Positions 1-7,772 of a DNA stretch of 25,788 bases are shown here, piece after piece. A model generated the notes under the pieces. That model did not search any database and was not told where the DNA came from. It saw only the letters and a program-made list of their open reading frames with translations. Numbering within the stretch: the stretch's first letter is position 1; each line of letters begins with the position of its first letter. This DNA comes from a virus. The stretch is taken from the IMG/VR virus record IMGVR_UViG_3300044490_000073, positions 1 through 25,788 of that record. The stretch is one strand, 5' to 3'. Both the position numbers and the translations under genes were made by a program.

Positions 1-2526
1 GTTGTCGAGGCCGCGCCGCCCGGCCACGCCGTACTTCTCCTCGTACTGCTCGTGGGTCAACTTGCCCTTCAAGCCAGACGGGTCGGCCTTGACGCGCTGC
101 TGCACCTTGTCGAACTCGTCGCTGATAGCCTTGGTCATCCCAGTCACGTTGATAGGTGACTTGCCGCCCAGCGCGCCCCGCAGGACATGACCTAGCTCAT
201 GGCGGTAGCTCCCGATACGGGTGTCAGACCCGCAGAGGATAGACCGCTCGCCTAGGTCCGCCACGGCTTCACCATTGACGGGGGCGTTGGACTGCGTGAA
301 CTTATTCAACACAGCCAAGTCGTAGGTCGGGGTCTCAGCGAACTGCGCCTTGGCGTTGGCAAGGTTGCCCGTGCCTATCTTGTCAAGCCGGCCGGGGTCG
401 CCCAGCTTGGTCAGGTGCAACACGGCGTCCTTGATTTCGGTGCCGCCTTGCAGGATGGCCGACGATACCTCGGCCCGCACCACGGGGTCGCCGCCTATGC
501 CGGCCTTAATGGCAGCCGCCGACAGCCCGGTAGCCTGCGCCACAGCGGGCAGCACGGCCGCTAGGTGGGCCGCTACGGCTTTGGGGGCCGTAAGCCCCTT
601 GGGGCTGCCAGGGGCCGCCACGGGCTCACTAGGGGCCTTGGCGGGGCTGCTGGGGGCTTTGGCAGGGTTGCCAGAGGCTTTGGTAGCCGGTGGGTTGCTG
701 CCCTTGCTACCCTTGCCCACGGCCTTCACTAGCGCCTCCTTGTACTCTTGCACCTTGGGGCTCGGCGTGCCGGGGTGGGCCTTCAGCCCTTGCAAGTTGC
801 CGGCCTTGGCCAGCGCCTCCAGCTCGCCCACGGCTTTCAGGTTCTCTTTGACGTTGCCCTTGTTGCTGCTGACGAAGGTGGGCTTGCTCGGCAGGTCACC
901 GCCGCCGCCAGAGCAACCCGGTCCAGTATGTTGGTTGCAGCCTTCGGGGTTTGCGTTACCGGCCAGGACGAAAGGGCGGAGGGTTCCTCCGATATTCCCT
1001 ACGGGCTTGCCCGTGCGCGGGTCCATGAGCTGCTCGCCGTCCTTGACCTTGACGACCGGCGGGTTGTTATCGCGGTCGGCCTGCGCGCGATCATCTTCCA
1101 GCGCCTGCTGGTCAGCTTGCTGCTGTGCCTGTTCCTCTTGCTTCTCCTCGACGGCCTCCTCGGCGCTTTCGAGCATCTGCTCAGCTTCTTCCTGTGGCAC
1201 TTCAAGTATGCGCGTAAGGAAGTCGAGCGGCGTGACCAGCGCTTCGACGCCGCCGCCGACGTAGGCCGCCATCGCCGTGACCTTCGCGTTGGCGATGGTG
1301 GCTTTGTCCTGCTCGCTGGTGGTGACCATGTCGGGCCAGTCCACGCAGAACTCGCTCGGCTCAGGCAGCACGCCCAGCATGATCAAGCGGTTGACCAGCG
1401 GCACGATAACCTTCGGCGTCAGGTAGTTGTTCTGGCGTGCGCTCATGCGCGCCTGCCAGCTCCCTAGGTCTTGGCTGCTGGCCAGCTCACCGCGCTCGCT
1501 GCCCATGAAGATGCGTTGCGGCACGCCCAGCACGATGCAGATTGCTTGGATGTGCGCGTTGATCTGCTGCGTCGGGTCTACGACCTGCGGAGCCAACGGC
1601 TTGATAGCCATGCCGCTTGTGACGAGGTATCGCTGCAAGCCGTTGGCGTAGTTCTCCAGCGTGTCGCGCAGGTCGTCGGCGTCAATGGTCACGTCGCCGC
1701 CTAGCTGCGGATGCGTCTCCAGCGACATGCCGGGGAATGCACCGCGCCAGTACATTTCGGCGCTGCCGCCGTAGGTCTTGCGCAGGTCCATCAGTCGGTT
1801 GAAGACCGGGCGCATACGCGGCACGCCCGCGTTGTCTTGCAGGTGAACGACGCGCGTCCAATGCACGTTCTGCGTTTGCGTGCTCACGCTCGCGCCTAGC
1901 TCGCTGATGGGGCTGGCGAGGCTGATGCTGTAGAGCGTGGGCTGGCCGAAGCGCGGGCTGCTGCGGTCGCTCTCGACTTGCTGGACCTTGGCCTGCACCT
2001 CGCTGAAGCTGTTGAGGTACAGCAGCTTCTTCGCCTTCTTGGCGGGCTTGCTCAGCTCATCACCGTCGTCCAGTCCCAACAGCAGCACGCCATAGCGGCC
2101 GATGCCACTGAGGATGTCGGCTTGCAGCAATGCTTCCCAGATGGGATTACCCTGCTCGCCCAGGAAGAAGTTCTCCTCGCCGTACAGCCCGGTCACCAGC
2201 TCCTTCCAGGCCGCCTCGAAAGCTGTCTCCTGCTCGCTGTCCTCGTCCTCGTAGATTGTAGGCTGCACAACCCACGACTCCTTCGGCAGCAGCTCAACGA
2301 CGCGCGTGGCCACGGGCTCGCGCTCATAGAAGTCGTTGTAGTTGTCAATGGTGATGGCATCCGTCTTGGGATAGCCACACTCATCATCAATATCGCGGCG
2401 CGGGTCAGGGCTGCGCGAGATGCGTGACGCCAGACTGTAGTTGGCGTTACTGATGAGCTGCTGCACGCGGTTCAGCGTAATCCAGTCGGGAAGACCGGCG
2501 AGGTGCGAGCCGTTAGACTTCGGCAT
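1..2526 (-). CDS. Phage portal protein (DUF1073-like) with long C-terminal extension containing an HELGH metallopeptidase motif; partial, runs off left edge
   Basis: The frame opens at ATG 2526 (TGGAG seven bases upstream) and stays open to the window edge, giving at least 842 residues; the C-terminus is outside. Residues 1-470 look like a DUF1073/Mu-type portal, the dodecameric ring at the capsid vertex through which DNA passes. The family-typical segment VPQRIFMGSERGELASSQD lies near residue 340. Residues about 440-485 are a Glu/Gln-rich coiled coil. From residue 526 the motif NPEGCNQHTGPGC, a linker type I associate with fused phage head-protein domains, leads into a Pro/Ala/Ser/Lys-rich stretch with PAKAPS repeats, then a globular part with HELGH at residues 776-780 (positions 187-201). 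Ordinary portals of this family end near 450-550 residues, so the extension is extra. A zinc-dependent protease is inferred from HExxH alone; the third zinc ligand is not identified. The start overlaps the upstream gene by 14 bases. Confidence 0.85.
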   Translation of the reverse strand, partial: MPKSNGSHLAGLPDWITLNRVQQLISNANYSLASRISRSPDPRRDIDDECGYPKTDAITIDNYNDFYEREPVATRVVELLPKESWVVQPTIYEDEDSEQETAFEAAWKELVTGLYGEENFFLGEQGNPIWEALLQADILSGIGRYGVLLLGLDDGDELSKPAKKAKKLLYLNSFSEVQAKVQQVESDRSSPRFGQPTLYSISLASPISELGASVSTQTQNVHWTRVVHLQDNAGVPRMRPVFNRLMDLRKTYGGSAEMYWRGAFPGMSLETHPQLGGDVTIDADDLRDTLENYANGLQRYLVTSGMAIKPLAPQVVDPTQQINAHIQAICIVLGVPQRIFMGSERGELASSQDLGSWQARMSARQNNYLTPKVIVPLVNRLIMLGVLPEPSEFCVDWPDMVTTSEQDKATIANAKVTAMAAYVGGGVEALVTPLDFLTRILEVPQEEAEQMLESAEEAVEEKQEEQAQQQADQQALEDDRAQADRDNNPPVVKVKDGEQLMDPRTGKPVGNIGGTLRPFVLAGNANPEGCNQHTGPGCSGGGGDLPSKPTFVSSNKGNVKENLKAVGELEALAKAGNLQGLKAHPGTPSPKVQEYKEALVKAVGKGSKGSNPPATKASGNPAKAPSSPAKAPSEPVAAPGSPKGLTAPKAVAAHLAAVLPAVAQATGLSAAAIKAGIGGDPVVRAEVSSAILQGGTEIKDAVLHLTKLGDPGRLDKIGTGNLANAKAQFAETPTYDLAVLNKFTQSNAPVNGEAVADLGERSILCGSDTRIGSYRHELGHVLRGALGGKSPINVTGMTKAISDEFDKVQQRVKADPSGLKGKLTHEQYEEKYGVAGRRGLDN

Positions 2527-3022
2527 GATCGGGCTCCAGTCGAGCGAGTTGTGCTTGGCAGTCGGTTACGTCTTGTCGCAGCCACGCGATGCGTCCTTGC
2601 AAGGCCGACAGGTCCAGGTCAACGCGCTCCACCTGAGCCTTCCCCTCAGTAGCATTGTACCGCAAGACTTGCTGTAGCGGTACGCTTTTAACCCGCTGTA
2701 GCTCGACTAGGTCGGCTACCTGCCGCTCCAGCCCCCGCAGCTCGGCCGTAACCACGGCCAGCCTAGTACGCCAATAGGTGCGTTGCAGGACTAGCAACTC
2801 CTCGGGGTCGGCGGGTGGCGGCCACTCTGGCCCGCCGTAGCGTAGGGCGCTGTACTGCCAGCCATCGGGGAACAGCAGCCGCCCGTCGCCGTAGGGCACG
2901 GGCTCGCCATGTTCCTGCTGGAACCTGCGCCAGTAGGCTTTCCAGTCCAGCCGCACGCTCAGCGGCGCAAGCTGCTTCTCGGTGGTGATCGGAACGGCAG
3001 AAACGAAGCGGACAGGAGGCAT
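2513..3022 (-). CDS. Hypothetical protein, coiled-coil C-terminal half
   Basis: A 169-residue protein that I do not recognise. The N-terminal half contains Trp-, Tyr- and Pro-rich segments (for example DGWQYSALRYGGPEWPPPADP). The C-terminal half, about residues 75-165, has heptad-like Leu/Val spacing with many Arg, Glu and Gln, and is likely a coiled coil. The start at ATG 3022 has GGAG seven bases upstream. The stop overlaps the portal start by 14 bases, so the two are probably translationally coupled. Its position directly before the portal suggests a virion-assembly or connector role, but that rests on context alone. Confidence 0.7.
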   Translation of the reverse strand: MPPVRFVSAVPITTEKQLAPLSVRLDWKAYWRRFQQEHGEPVPYGDGRLLFPDGWQYSALRYGGPEWPPPADPEELLVLQRTYWRTRLAVVTAELRGLERQVADLVELQRVKSVPLQQVLRYNATEGKAQVERVDLDLSALQGRIAWLRQDVTDCQAQLARLEPDHAEV

Positions 3023-3024
3023 CG

Positions 3025-3450
3025 TTACACTCCGTAGAGAACTTCTAGCCGACTCTCGAATAGCTGGAACGCCGTGAGCCCGTTGCCGCGCACTTGCACG
3101 CCGAGATGCTTACTGACGCTCTGCATCGTCAGTACGTTGAACAGGGCAAGCACGTCCACGGCCAACACCGTCGGCTCGCGGCGGTCGGACTGCGGCAGCA
3201 GCGCAGCCTCGATGATGTTCGTCGGCCCATCATCGAAATAGACCAGCCGCGCTTGATTGGCGCAGAGGTTCGGCGTCCAGATATGCACCCAGCGAGCAGC
3301 ACGCGCGAAGCACGTCCCCAGCTTGAACGGAAACGCCTTCGTGCTTGGGCTCAGCGCAATACCGGGGAACGTCCAAGTCGGGCCGGGGGATTGCACGAGC
3401 GGCGTCTGCACTGGCCCGAAGAACTGGTAAACGACTGGGATGTGTGGCAC
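3025..3450 (-). CDS. Hypothetical protein, probable virion-associated
   Basis: A 141-residue protein starting at GTG 3450, chosen because AAGGAG lies seven bases upstream. It is rich in aromatic residues and Pro at the N-terminus (VVYQFFGPVQTPLVQSPGP) and has alternating hydrophobic strands later, suggesting a beta-rich fold. No membrane segment or catalytic motif is visible. It lies two genes upstream of the portal, with only two bases between its stop and the next start. A small structural role is possible, since beta-rich proteins of this size are common near portals. I cannot assign a family. Confidence 0.65.
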   Translation of the reverse strand: MPHIPVVYQFFGPVQTPLVQSPGPTWTFPGIALSPSTKAFPFKLGTCFARAARWVHIWTPNLCANQARLVYFDDGPTNIIEAALLPQSDRREPTVLAVDVLALFNVLTMQSVSKHLGVQVRGNGLTAFQLFESRLEVLYGV

Positions 3451-3471
3451 TTCAAGTCTCCTTCTGGTTGC

Positions 3472-3624
3472 TCACTGTCGGCACCTCCACAGTATGGCCG
3501 CCGTGACTAGCACACAGACCGCCGTACCCGCAGCTATCAGTTGTCCAGGGTTCAGCAGATAGCCCAGCGCGATGCCAACGCTCGCGGCCAGCGCCGTAAT
3601 TGCAAGGAACAGCAAGACTCTCAT
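3472..3624 (-). CDS. Small protein with two membrane segments (holin-like size, function unknown)
   Basis: A 50-residue ORF from ATG 3624. Its start codon overlaps the stop of the upstream gene by one base (TGATG), and AAGGAG lies within the upstream gene just before the start. Two hydrophobic stretches are visible: residues about 3-24 and about 29-46, followed by a short WRCRQ tail. The order Arg, membrane segment, short Asn-Pro-Gly loop, second membrane segment, basic tail resembles small class II holins. Without a neighbouring endolysin this is only a possibility. The longer reading of the same frame back to 3834 lacks a ribosome-binding site and overlaps a better gene. Confidence 0.6.
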   Translation of the reverse strand: MRVLLFLAITALAASVGIALGYLLNPGQLIAAGTAVCVLVTAAILWRCRQ

Positions 3625-3863
3625 CACTTCTCTCCTTGCGGCGGGAACCGCTTGTCGCGCTCGGCAAGCATCTTGTCGGCATACCGCGCATGGTCCTCTG
3701 GGTCCATGGGCGTTCCACCGAGAATGCGAACGAGCCTTGCCGCAGCGTACAGGTCCCATGCGCGGCGGCGCTCGCTCTTGGTGACTTCGTCCAGGATGGT
3801 AACACGCACCTCCCCAGGAAGCTGATTGTAGCAATCACACTCTTGCGGGTTCTGCTCGGGCAT
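3624..3863 (-). CDS. Hypothetical protein, 79 aa
   Basis: A soluble, charged protein of unknown function. It has an early CDCYNQLPGEVRV segment followed by an Arg/Glu-rich helix and an acidic PEDHARYADKMLAERD region. The start ATG 3863 overlaps the TGA of the acetyltransferase gene (TGATG), and its own TGA overlaps the start of the small membrane protein, so it sits inside a coupled chain. No enzymatic motif is visible. Confidence 0.6.
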   Translation of the reverse strand: MPEQNPQECDCYNQLPGEVRVTILDEVTKSERRRAWDLYAAARLVRILGGTPMDPEDHARYADKMLAERDKRFPPQGEK

Positions 3864-4333
3864 CAGTCTTCCTCCTTCGGCAAGCGGTAGACGAAATGGT
3901 AGGCATCGTTGCCGTTGTCAAGACGCAGCACGTTCAGCGCGCGGAAGCCCATGTAGCGCAGGAACAGGTGGCAGCCGAGGTTCGTATCGCGCACGTCGCA
4001 GACGATTCGTGCGCGCTGCTGCGAGAGCTTGCCGACCAGCTTGCCCACCAGGAACTCGCCCACGCCACGGCGGCGGTACTGCCACGCCACGGCGAGGTTC
4101 TGCATGACGACCCTGGAGCGCATGAGCTCGTAGATGATGAAGCCCACCACCTCATCGCCGTGCTCGGCCACGAAGCCGATCACGTTGCGCTTGCCCAGCG
4201 CCTCCTTGAAGTCGTCGTAGGTCCAGGGGTCGTCGTAGGACTCCTGCTCGATGGCCATGACCTCTTCCATGTCGCGGCGCAGCATGAAACGGCACTTGAC
4301 TGACAGCCTGCGCGAGTTAAGCATCTTCGCCAT
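3863..4333 (-). CDS. GNAT-family N-acetyltransferase, RimI-like
   Basis: Predicted to transfer an acetyl group from acetyl-CoA to an amino group, in RimI the N-terminal amine of ribosomal protein S18. The 156-residue protein from ATG 4333 covers a complete GNAT domain. Visible parts are the RRDMEEVMAIEQESYDDPW N-terminal strand-helix, the central FVAEHGDEVVGFIIYEL strands (about 54-70), the acetyl-CoA loop QYRRRGVG (85-92), and a C-terminal YMGFRALNVLR segment. The start was chosen because GGAGG lies seven bases upstream; an upstream ATG at 4351 overlaps the terminase stop but has no such site. The wording of the conserved blocks recalls planctomycete RimI proteins, which is from memory. Phage GNAT proteins can act on phage or host proteins or on modified DNA bases, and the substrate cannot be read from sequence. 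Confidence 0.85.
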   Translation of the reverse strand: MAKMLNSRRLSVKCRFMLRRDMEEVMAIEQESYDDPWTYDDFKEALGKRNVIGFVAEHGDEVVGFIIYELMRSRVVMQNLAVAWQYRRRGVGEFLVGKLVGKLSQQRARIVCDVRDTNLGCHLFLRYMGFRALNVLRLDNGNDAYHFVYRLPKEED

Positions 4334-4347
4334 GATCGTACCTCCGT

Positions 4348-5883
4348 TCATACGCGCACGACTCCCGCCTGCTGGCGCACGGCACGCGGCGTCAAGCCGA
4401 ATACGGCCAGCACCAGCGCGTCTGCTTCATCGGGGCTGCACCCTAACAGGTCGGTGAGGGTTTGCTTCGTCTGGTTCTCGTCGCGGCGGGCCTTCGGGGG
4501 CAGGTACAGTCGCCCTTCCTCGTCGTACAGCAACGGCAGCGGACTCAATTGCCTACGCAACTCAGTATACTCGGCGGGCAGGGCAAAGCCCTTGCCGTTG
4601 GCCGGGTCCAATCGCTCGCGCAGTAGGCCGTACATCTCGGCGCGCCGGTTCTTGTAGACATAGCGCACCTCGGTCTGCCGCTTGCGCTGCTCCAGCGTGG
4701 CCATGCCATGCCTCAGCTCGGGGCTGGCCGACTCGCCGAAGGCCACGGTGCGCACGTTGTGTCCTTGCAGCCGCAAGCGGTCAGCGTGCTGCTTGCCGCC
4801 GCCCCCCGCGTCGAACAGCACGTTGCTCGCCAGCACGTTGTATTCCCGCATGAGCGCCAGCGTGCGGGCCGTGATAACGCTCGTGTCGGGCGTGCGCAGA
4901 GCCTCCAGGTAGATCAGTCCGAACTCGTCGCATACGGCATAGGCCGTCTTGTCGCCCCCCGCTGCGCTGTCGATCCCCAGCGTGCGCGCGTTGCGCTTGC
5001 TGCCGGCCAATTCGCGCGCTCGCGCCTCAGCGCGGTTGAGCCAGTCAGGCGGGTATAGCAGCACCTCAGCGCCTTCGTAGAACTCGGCGTCAAGGCCGAT
5101 GCTCTGCCGCACCTTGTCCCAGTTGGCGCGCCGCTCCAGGTACTCGGCGTAGGGCAGCACGCCGGGAACCAGCATCTCGCCCGTAAAGGCTTCGTCCCGC
5201 GCCAACTGCTTCAGCGCAAGGCGGACATTGGGGCTGGCCTCGGCCTTGATGCGGATAACCTTGCTGCGATAGGTCGTTCCGTCCACCGTGCGCTTGTCGC
5301 CGGCCTTCACGCCCTTGTAGAAGAAATTGTTGCAGGGGTAGGGATTGCCGATCACCAGCTTGCGGTCAGCCCAGGTGTCGGCGCGCTCGTAGCTTACGTC
5401 GTCGACGCCCGAGGCTTCGTCGGCAATGAAGAGTGTACGCGGCACGCCGTCTCCCGTCTTGGCGATGTGGTGTCCCAGCATCCCCTCGCCCTTCGCTGCT
5501 ACCCGGCCAATCAGGTAGCTCAGGCCGTCCACCTGTCCCTTGATCACCTTGCGCAGATGCAGGTGGTTGACCAGCAGCGGTCCGCCCTGCTCCGTTGCCA
5601 ACGGGTACTCGCTCGTCTGCAAGAAGCGCCTGATCTCTCCCCATAGCACCCCCTCCAACTGTGTGTGGTCTACGGAAGTGGTAACGACGCGGCAAGGCGT
5701 GCGCGACAGGAAGAACCACAGCGCGATGAACGCGGCCACGAAGTCCTTGCCGAGCATGTTGCCGGCCGGAACGTAGGTCTCGTGGTTGTCTCGCACCGAG
5801 TAGATGATCTCCCGCTGTTCCTTGTAGAAGGTAACGTGCGGCCAGCACAACTCGGCCAGCGCCAGCGGGTCAACTATCTGCAT
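4348..5883 (-). CDS. terL: Terminase large subunit
   Basis: ATP-driven DNA packaging motor and headful or cos-cutting nuclease that docks on the portal. It is 511 residues, normal length for the family. The ATPase half has a P-loop in the deviant form GNMLGKD (41-47) after VPA, Walker B LFIADEAS (151-158, with D155 and E156), and the GNPYP coupling segment (179-183). The RNase H-like nuclease half has acidic residues at D305 (LGIDSAAGGDKT), D358 (VLFDAGGGG) and D485/D488 (SPDEADALVLA). The Asp where Thr or Ser usually follows the P-loop Lys is unusual. The start overlaps the upstream small gene by 14 bases. The small subunit is not adjacent but nearly 4 kb upstream. Confidence 0.95.
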   Translation of the reverse strand: MQIVDPLALAELCWPHVTFYKEQREIIYSVRDNHETYVPAGNMLGKDFVAAFIALWFFLSRTPCRVVTTSVDHTQLEGVLWGEIRRFLQTSEYPLATEQGGPLLVNHLHLRKVIKGQVDGLSYLIGRVAAKGEGMLGHHIAKTGDGVPRTLFIADEASGVDDVSYERADTWADRKLVIGNPYPCNNFFYKGVKAGDKRTVDGTTYRSKVIRIKAEASPNVRLALKQLARDEAFTGEMLVPGVLPYAEYLERRANWDKVRQSIGLDAEFYEGAEVLLYPPDWLNRAEARARELAGSKRNARTLGIDSAAGGDKTAYAVCDEFGLIYLEALRTPDTSVITARTLALMREYNVLASNVLFDAGGGGKQHADRLRLQGHNVRTVAFGESASPELRHGMATLEQRKRQTEVRYVYKNRRAEMYGLLRERLDPANGKGFALPAEYTELRRQLSPLPLLYDEEGRLYLPPKARRDENQTKQTLTDLLGCSPDEADALVLAVFGLTPRAVRQQAGVVRV

Positions 5884-6091
5884 CGCCCTCCTCCTGTTGC
5901 GGCGGGCCGGAGATGCTTATCGTAAAGCTCTGGACGAACGTGGCGTTCTCGACAGTGAACTCGACCGGCTGCCCGATGGAGAAGACGCGCAGCATGTTCG
6001 TGAGCACGCGCTCGTCCGCGTAGTCCATCGCGGTGAGCGTGAAGCTTTTGATGCGCCCCGTCAGCACATTCTGTGCGAATTGAAACTGCAT
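5870..6091 (-). CDS. Hypothetical small protein before terL
   Basis: A 73-residue protein, probably beta-rich, with alternating hydrophobic residues throughout (for example GRIKSFTLTAMDY, QPVEFTVENATF) and an acidic EEGDADS tail. Its start ATG 6091 shares one base with the TAA of the gene upstream (TAATG), and its 3' end overlaps the terL start by 14 bases, so expression is probably coupled with the terminase. No known family recognised. Confidence 0.6.
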   Translation of the reverse strand: MQFQFAQNVLTGRIKSFTLTAMDYADERVLTNMLRVFSIGQPVEFTVENATFVQSFTISISGPPQQEEGDADS

Positions 6092-6372
6092 TACTTACGA
6101 CTCCGCTCATCTTCCAGCATCGCCGCCAGTACGCACTCAGCCAGGGTATCTTCGCGGACAGTGTTCCACTCGCCGCCTGCGTCAAGCCAAGTCAAAACCT
6201 TGTGCTCGCCGTCGTCGGCCCAGTAGAAGGTATTGGGGTGCAGGCGGCAGAACCACCCCAGCGCGCGCCGCCATCGCTCGGCCTCGGCACGCGCAATCTT
6301 CGCCCGATAGTTCGCCCAAGCGACCAGCAGGCAGGCAGCGAGCAGTCCCGTGAAAACAATCTCAGCGGCCAT
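6091..6372 (-). CDS. Small protein with N-terminal membrane segment
   Basis: 93 residues. One N-terminal hydrophobic stretch (about residues 5-20) is followed by a basic helix with many Arg, Lys and Ala, then a Trp-rich cytoplasmic or periplasmic part (FCRLHPNTFYWADDGEHKV) and a Glu/Arg tail. This resembles a single-pass anchored protein. GGAG lies six bases before ATG 6372. It belongs to the row of small membrane and soluble proteins between the two terminase subunits. Function unknown. Confidence 0.6.
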   Translation of the reverse strand: MAAEIVFTGLLAACLLVAWANYRAKIARAEAERWRRALGWFCRLHPNTFYWADDGEHKVLTWLDAGGEWNTVREDTLAECVLAAMLEDERSRK

Positions 6373-6384
6373 TGTTCGCTCCTC

Positions 6385-6576
6385 TCATATCAGCTCCTCA
6401 TTCTGTGGTCTGTCGGGTAGCGGCTCTTTGCTGCGTCGGGCGATGGCGACCGCGATCCCATAGTTAAGCCAGCCGTTGACCTGTGCGTACCTGTTGGGGT
6501 TGCGGTCATGGTTCGCATTGCAGGCTTGATTGAGCGCGTGCTCCATCTCGCCGCAGTATGTTCTTCTCTCGCTCAT
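6385..6576 (-). CDS. Hypothetical protein, 63 aa
   Basis: A small soluble protein with an N-terminal CGEMEHALNQACNANHDRNP segment and an RRSKEPLPDRPQNEELI tail. The start ATG 6576 overlaps the stop of the upstream gene as ATGA, and AAGGGA lies shortly before it. No motif that I recognise. The coding call rests on the coupling overlap, the ribosome-binding site and the even packing with neighbours. Confidence 0.5.
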   Translation of the reverse strand: MSERRTYCGEMEHALNQACNANHDRNPNRYAQVNGWLNYGIAVAIARRSKEPLPDRPQNEELI

Positions 6577-6785
6577 GGCGTTCCCTTCGTTTCCGGTTCT
6601 TCCCGATCATTCCAAACGAATATGGCCTTGCCCCTTCCCTTGTCGGTTATGACCCATCTCGCGTACCCGCGATTGACAGCACTCCTGCGCATGGCCGTGG
6701 CATCGTCAGCGAGGAAGATGCCGGCCAACACAAAACCAAAGAGAACCCCGCAGCCGAGTCCAACGGCGAGTGCAATACAATCCAT
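6573..6785 (-). CDS. Small membrane protein, 70 aa
   Basis: One strong membrane segment at residues about 3-26 rich in Gly, Val, Leu and Phe (ALAVGLGCGVLFGFVLAGIF), followed by a charged domain with Trp and Arg (NRGYARWVITDKGRGKAIF) and an acidic EEPETKGTP tail. AAGGG lies upstream of ATG 6785. The following gene starts within its stop codon (ATGA). It could be an inner-membrane effector or a lysis accessory protein, but no homologue is recognised. Confidence 0.6.
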   Translation of the reverse strand: MDCIALAVGLGCGVLFGFVLAGIFLADDATAMRRSAVNRGYARWVITDKGRGKAIFVWNDREEPETKGTP

Positions 6786-6788
6786 GAG

Positions 6789-7070
6789 CTATCGCCCTTC
6801 GTGTATCATCGCAGGCTCCCCGACGCGCCCGCCCCAAAACCGCTTGGGAATGTCACGCTTGCCTAGGTTGAATGTCACAAAGGAACCACAGCGGTCCATT
6901 ATGACAACGTGCAGACCCCCTCGATGCCAGGACAGGCGAGGTAGGAACCGCACCATTGCGATTGACCAGCGGCCAGAGAAGTAAATCCACCAGTATCCGT
7001 CGGCCTTCTCCGATAAGGGTGGCACGTTGTCGCTCTTGTTGTGCTGACGTGATCGTGTGCGAGTAGTCAT
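6789..7070 (-). CDS. Hypothetical protein, 93 aa
   Basis: Start taken at ATG 7070 with GGAGG five bases upstream, four bases overlapping the stop of the gene before it; the longer frame to 7241 reads through a Cys/Arg-rich shadow. The protein begins with a basic tail (TTRTRSRQHNKSD), then a Trp-rich segment (DGYWWIYFSGRWSIAMVRF) and a Gly/Arg-rich end (RDIPKRFWGGRVGEP). It looks like a small beta protein of unknown function. Confidence 0.55.
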   Translation of the reverse strand: MTTRTRSRQHNKSDNVPPLSEKADGYWWIYFSGRWSIAMVRFLPRLSWHRGGLHVVIMDRCGSFVTFNLGKRDIPKRFWGGRVGEPAMIHEGR

Positions 7071-7531
7071 GTTGGCCTCCAATCTGCCGGCGGCACGCGG
7101 TCTAGGTCGGTGGGGTCGGCGAGCACGATCTGTGCTGCGTATACCCAACCGTCCTTTCCGGCAGTCCACTCCGTCTGACCAGCAGCCCACACAAGCAGCG
7201 CGCCGGTGACAGACACGCCGGCGTAGTGCGAGCGAATCCACATAGCGGCAGCGTGCGCACGCGCCCAGACCTTAACGCCCTTGGGCGTGTCCGCGTCCGG
7301 CTGCTTCCAAACGTAAGGACGCTGGCGCAGAGACTCTTTCCACGGCGGGAGGCTCGCAGGGTCAAGGTCGAGGCAGGTACACCGTATCCACGTCGTCCCC
7401 TCGGGACTACGCCAGATAGAACCTCCCAGATAAGGCTTCTGCTCATAAACGTAGACTAAGCCGCTTTCGTATACCACAACCCACTCGCCCCAGACTGCTT
7501 GCCAGAACTCAGGGCTATCGTACTTAATCAT
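7067..7531 (-). CDS. Hypothetical protein, 154 aa
   Basis: Starts at ATG 7531, chosen because AAGAGGTG precedes it and because this leaves an 8-base overlap with the preceding gene. The sequence is rich in Trp and Tyr: the N-terminal part FWQAVWGEWVVVYESGLVYVY looks like a beta hairpin, and the centre DADTPKGVKVWARAHAAAMW could be a helix. No membrane segment is long enough to be certain. Function not recognised. It lies in the small-gene block between the terminase subunits. Confidence 0.55.
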   Translation of the reverse strand: MIKYDSPEFWQAVWGEWVVVYESGLVYVYEQKPYLGGSIWRSPEGTTWIRCTCLDLDPASLPPWKESLRQRPYVWKQPDADTPKGVKVWARAHAAAMWIRSHYAGVSVTGALLVWAAGQTEWTAGKDGWVYAAQIVLADPTDLDRVPPADWRPT

Positions 7532-7772
7532 CTTGACACCTCTTGCTAGGGTCTTCGTGTGACAAGTTCCACACTCGAATGTACGCCGCGCCGCACACCA
7601 GCGCCATGCCGGCAAAGAAGCATGGACCGAGCAGATGCATATAGCTTCGCGCTAGTTCTTCTGTGAGCGGCACGTCGAGCCACTCGTGCCGTATTCGTAT
7701 CACCCAAGCCCAGATGCCGGCCAAGTAGACCATCACTACGCCAGCGTAGAGAACGTGGTCAACGGCCCTCAT
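7524..7772 (-). CDS. Small membrane protein with two predicted segments
   Basis: 82 residues from ATG 7772 (GGAG seven bases upstream). Two hydrophobic stretches, about residues 6-27 (VLYAGVVMVYLAGIWAWVI) and 45-65 (LLGPCFFAGMALVCGAAYI), flank a charged loop (RIRHEWLDVPLTEELARS). The tail HEDPSKRCQDD is charged. The start overlaps the 57-residue membrane protein upstream by 14 bases. A pair of neighbouring two-pass membrane proteins could be a holin/antiholin pair or membrane-acting defence-evasion proteins. Neither is demonstrated. Confidence 0.6.
   Translation of the reverse strand: MRAVDHVLYAGVVMVYLAGIWAWVIRIRHEWLDVPLTEELARSYMHLLGPCFFAGMALVCGAAYIRVWNLSHEDPSKRCQDD

Noticed and set aside
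350-1264. Plus-strand ORF of 304 residues rich in Ala, Leu, Pro and Ser
   Set aside because: Antisense to the portal extension; the minus frame is open without stops and has the portal motifs.
3452-3838. Minus-strand ORF of 128 residues overlapping 3624-3863 and 3472-3624
   Set aside because: Overlaps two better-supported chained genes and has no ribosome-binding site.
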